6,182 nucleotides of DNA from K189A clade bacterium (GTDB lineage: Bacteria > Pseudomonadota > Gammaproteobacteria > Pseudomonadales > Azotimanducaceae). The stretch lies in contig RKSB01000026.1 in assembly GCA_007571095.1 (NCBI GenBank), positions 1 to 6,182 of the forward strand, written 5' to 3'. The translations under genes and the position numbers were made by a program. Of this stretch, positions 4,020 to 6,182 are shown piece after piece. Position 1 is the stretch's first letter, and the number at the start of each line of letters is the position of its first letter. The notes under the pieces were generated by a model. It did no database searches and was not told the DNA's origin. It was given only the letters and a program-made list of their open reading frames with translations.

Positions 4020-6182
4020 TGCCTGTGCAGCTTCGAAAAGAGTTGACTTTTTTCAAAATCAAAACCCTGCTGGCCTCCACTCTCGTCCTTTGCCTGTTCG
4101 CCGAAGCGGCGGCGGTCACCCCTCTGCAGCCGGAACCGGAGCATTCGGGCATTCAACAAAAGGTAGTCGGTTATCTGTCCAGCCGGCATTACAACAAACT
4201 GGTCGTGGACGATCAACTGTCGAGTCGACTGTTGGATTCCTATCTCGACCTGATGGACCCCTCAAGAAGCTATTTTCTGGCGGCCGATATAGCCGAGTTC
4301 GAAAGCTACCGGAACACACTTGACGACCGTCTGAAGAAAGGCCAACTGGATGCCGCCTACCAAATGTACAACCGTCTGCGTCAACGTCAGGAAGACCGCT
4401 TCACCTGGTTGCTGGACAAAGTGAGTCAGGGGGCGGTTCAGAATTTTGACTTTACACAAGACGAATATTTTGAACTCAATCGAGAGGATGCCGACTGGCT
4501 GGCAGACATGGCGGCCAGTGACTATTTCTGGAACAAAAGACTCAAGGCAACCGTACTTGCGATGCTGCTCGACGAGGAGGCACGCGAGGAAATCGAAGAG
4601 ACCCTGAGTAAGCGCTATTCGAGTCGGCTCAAGCGAATTACTCAAGTCAGCAGCGAGGATGTCTTTCAGGTTTACATGAACGCTCTGGCCAAGCTTTATG
4701 ACCCCCACACCGAGTATTTTTCTCCTCGCATCAGCAAGAACTTCAACATCAATATGTCGTTGTCACTGGAAGGCATCGGGGCTCTTCTTCGTATGGAAGA
4801 CGAAGAAACCACAGTGGTTCGTCTGGTACCGGCAGGGCCGGCGGAGAAAGCCGGCGAACTTCGGCCAAACGACAAGATCCTGGCAGTTGGCCAGGGGCCG
4901 GAAGGCGAAATGGTCAACATAGTCGGCTGGCGGCTTGACGATGTGGTTGAATTGATTCGAGGCCCCAAAGGCACGATCGTCCGGCTGAAAATAAGGTCTG
5001 GCAACGATACTGATTCGCGAATTATCCGTATCACCCGAAACACGGTCAAACTGGAAGATCAGGCAGCCAAGAGCGGTGTGATGGAAGTCGCCCGAAAAGA
5101 CAAGTCCCATTCAATCGGAGTCATCAAAATCCCCATATTCTATGCCGACTTCAAAGGCATGAGAGAGGGCGTACCCAACTATCGAAGCACCACCAGGGAT
5201 GTCAGGAAACTGCTGGAGGAATTTAACTCGGCAGAGCTGTCCGGGCTGATTATCGACCTGAGAGGCAACGGAGGCGGCTCCCTGCAGGAAGCCAACAGCC
5301 TGATCGGTCTGTTTATTCCCTCAGGCCCGACCGTACAGGTGCGTCACACCAACAACAAGGTCAATGTCTTCAGCAACACCGACCGCAAGGCGGTTTACGA
5401 GGGTCCTCTGGTGGTGCTGATAAATCGCCTGTCGGCATCGGCTTCCGAAATCTTTTCAGCTGCCATTCAGGATTATGGCCGAGGGCTGATCGTGGGTACT
5501 CGAAGCTATGGCAAGGGTACGGTGCAAATGCTGGCACCGCTGAATAACCGGCAACTCAAGATCACTCAGGCCAAGTTCTACCGCATCTCCGGTGAAAGCA
5601 CTCAGCATTTCGGAGTCACGCCGGATATTCGCCTGACCCAGATTTACGATCCGGAAGACATAGGCGAGAGTGCACTGGACAATGCTCTGCCGGGAGGCTC
5701 TATTCGCTCGGCTCGCTACAGAGAATACAGGCACCTTCGCCCGCTTGTGGAGACTCTGAGGGAGCGGCACCAGGCAAGAGCCGAAACCAATCCCGAACTG
5801 GTTTTTCTGGAAAACAACTTCCTCTGGAACAAGGAGCGCAAGGCGAAAACCCGCATCTCCCTGAACAGGGAAAAGCGCGAAATTGAGAAAGAAAAAAGTA
5901 CACAGCACCAGATTGTTCAGGAGAACATCAAGCGCACACACCACTGCCTGGCTGAAATTTCCTCTCTGGACGAGATTCAGGATTCAAAAATTCGACAGGA
6001 GACTCTGCCTGATTGTGTGGTAACCGAGGATTTTGCTCGAACAAGCTGGATGACGAGACCGCACACGATAGAGGATTCAGCCAAAGAAGCCGAGGCTGTT
6101 CCAGCCGACGCAACAGAAGCCAACTCCATGGAAGCCTCTTCGGAAACCGTTGCGGCTGCTGCTGGAGTCAGCGAAGCAGAGG
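4019..6182 (+). CDS. prc: Tail-specific carboxy-terminal processing protease (Prc/Tsp), S41 family, 3' end beyond the window
   Basis: The frame is open from ATG 4019 to the window end (721 codons, no stop), already longer than E. coli Prc (682). Residues 1-32 look like a signal peptide with an AEAAA end, so the enzyme should be periplasmic. The order is an N-terminal helical domain (about 33-245), a PDZ domain (about 246-330, with LEGIGALL and a PAGPAEKAG loop), the S41 core with DLRGNGGG (413-420), catalytic Ser474 in SASAS and Lys499 in YGKGT, spaced 25 apart as in E. coli Tsp, then FGVTPDI (531-537) and a DUF3340-type C-terminal domain. It cuts proteins by recognising non-polar C-termini. 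In E. coli it processes FtsI and, with the NlpI adaptor, degrades MepS; in Pseudomonas it affects envelope stress signalling. From residue 685 the visible chain becomes an Ala/Glu-rich tail. ATG 4019 is the first start in an open frame that begins after a stop at 3929. Confidence 0.96.
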   Translation, partial: MPVQLRKELTFFKIKTLLASTLVLCLFAEAAAVTPLQPEPEHSGIQQKVVGYLSSRHYNKLVVDDQLSSRLLDSYLDLMDPSRSYFLAADIAEFESYRNTLDDRLKKGQLDAAYQMYNRLRQRQEDRFTWLLDKVSQGAVQNFDFTQDEYFELNREDADWLADMAASDYFWNKRLKATVLAMLLDEEAREEIEETLSKRYSSRLKRITQVSSEDVFQVYMNALAKLYDPHTEYFSPRISKNFNINMSLSLEGIGALLRMEDEETTVVRLVPAGPAEKAGELRPNDKILAVGQGPEGEMVNIVGWRLDDVVELIRGPKGTIVRLKIRSGNDTDSRIIRITRNTVKLEDQAAKSGVMEVARKDKSHSIGVIKIPIFYADFKGMREGVPNYRSTTRDVRKLLEEFNSAELSGLIIDLRGNGGGSLQEANSLIGLFIPSGPTVQVRHTNNKVNVFSNTDRKAVYEGPLVVLINRLSASASEIFSAAIQDYGRGLIVGTRSYGKGTVQMLAPLNNRQLKITQAKFYRISGESTQHFGVTPDIRLTQIYDPEDIGESALDNALPGGSIRSARYREYRHLRPLVETLRERHQARAETNPELVFLENNFLWNKERKAKTRISLNREKREIEKEKSTQHQIVQENIKRTHHCLAEISSLDEIQDSKIRQETLPDCVVTEDFARTSWMTRPHTIEDSAKEAEAVPADATEANSMEASSETVAAAAGVSEAE
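6071..6182 (+). other. Acidic, alanine-rich low-complexity tail of the protease
   Basis: The last 37 visible residues (685-721) contain 12 Ala, 8 Glu and 2 Asp, with only one Lys and no aromatic residues. This looks disordered and lies beyond the expected end of the globular C-terminal domain. E. coli Prc also ends in a short Pro/Ala-rich stretch, so some tail is normal, but this one is longer and acidic. Its end is outside the window. Confidence 0.6.

Noticed and set aside
5456..5944. 162-codon minus-strand frame opposite the protease gene, with a hydrophobic start
   Set aside because: The hydrophobic stretch arises from antisense reading of Lys/Glu-rich codons in the protease C-terminal domain.

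Overview
The window looks like chromosomal DNA from a gammaproteobacterium. The YaaA protein is close to the E. coli type, the tail-specific protease has the long Prc/Tsp layout with N-terminal, PDZ, S41 and C-terminal domains, and a DUF1244 protein is present. Base composition looks roughly balanced to slightly GC-rich. No species can be named from the sequence. There are no insertion sequences, tRNAs, rRNAs or CRISPR repeats, and nothing suggests recent transfer.

Layout. Positions 1-434 carry no supportable gene but hold several inverted repeats, including a run of three small hairpins, one of which reads as an intrinsic terminator on the minus strand. Positions 435-1700 (+) encode an acyl-CoA dehydrogenase of the ACAD10/11-like kind. 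After a 103-base gap comes a tight three-gene rightward cluster: yaaA (1804-2625), an ECHDC3-like crotonase (2643-3416) and a DUF1244 protein (3434-3673), with 17 bases between each pair. A small two-helix membrane protein (3676-3909, minus strand) converges on DUF1244 with only two bases between the stop codons. A 109-base divergent intergenic region follows, and then a tail-specific protease gene (prc/tsp) starts at 4019 and runs off the right edge still open.

How the genes may work together. The dehydrogenase and the crotonase-fold protein both suggest acyl-CoA chemistry, but both depart from textbook active sites. The dehydrogenase has Asp where MCAD has its catalytic Glu, as expected for the ACAD10/11 group. 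The crotonase lacks both catalytic glutamates of classical enoyl-CoA hydratase, as in ECHDC3 proteins. YaaA is a peroxide-stress protein that limits free iron and damage in E. coli, so yaaA, crotonase and DUF1244 may form one operon mixing stress response and acyl-CoA handling; that link is inference. The protease is a separate periplasmic quality-control unit with its own upstream region.

Most worth a second look: the structured 1-434 region, the crotonase without catalytic glutamates beside an uncharacterised DUF1244 gene, and the start of prc, where an 11-codon reading frame with a Shine-Dalgarno-like sequence ends in a TAATG overlap with the protease start and also contains a perfect TATAAT. 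I did not find a clearly new multi-gene system.
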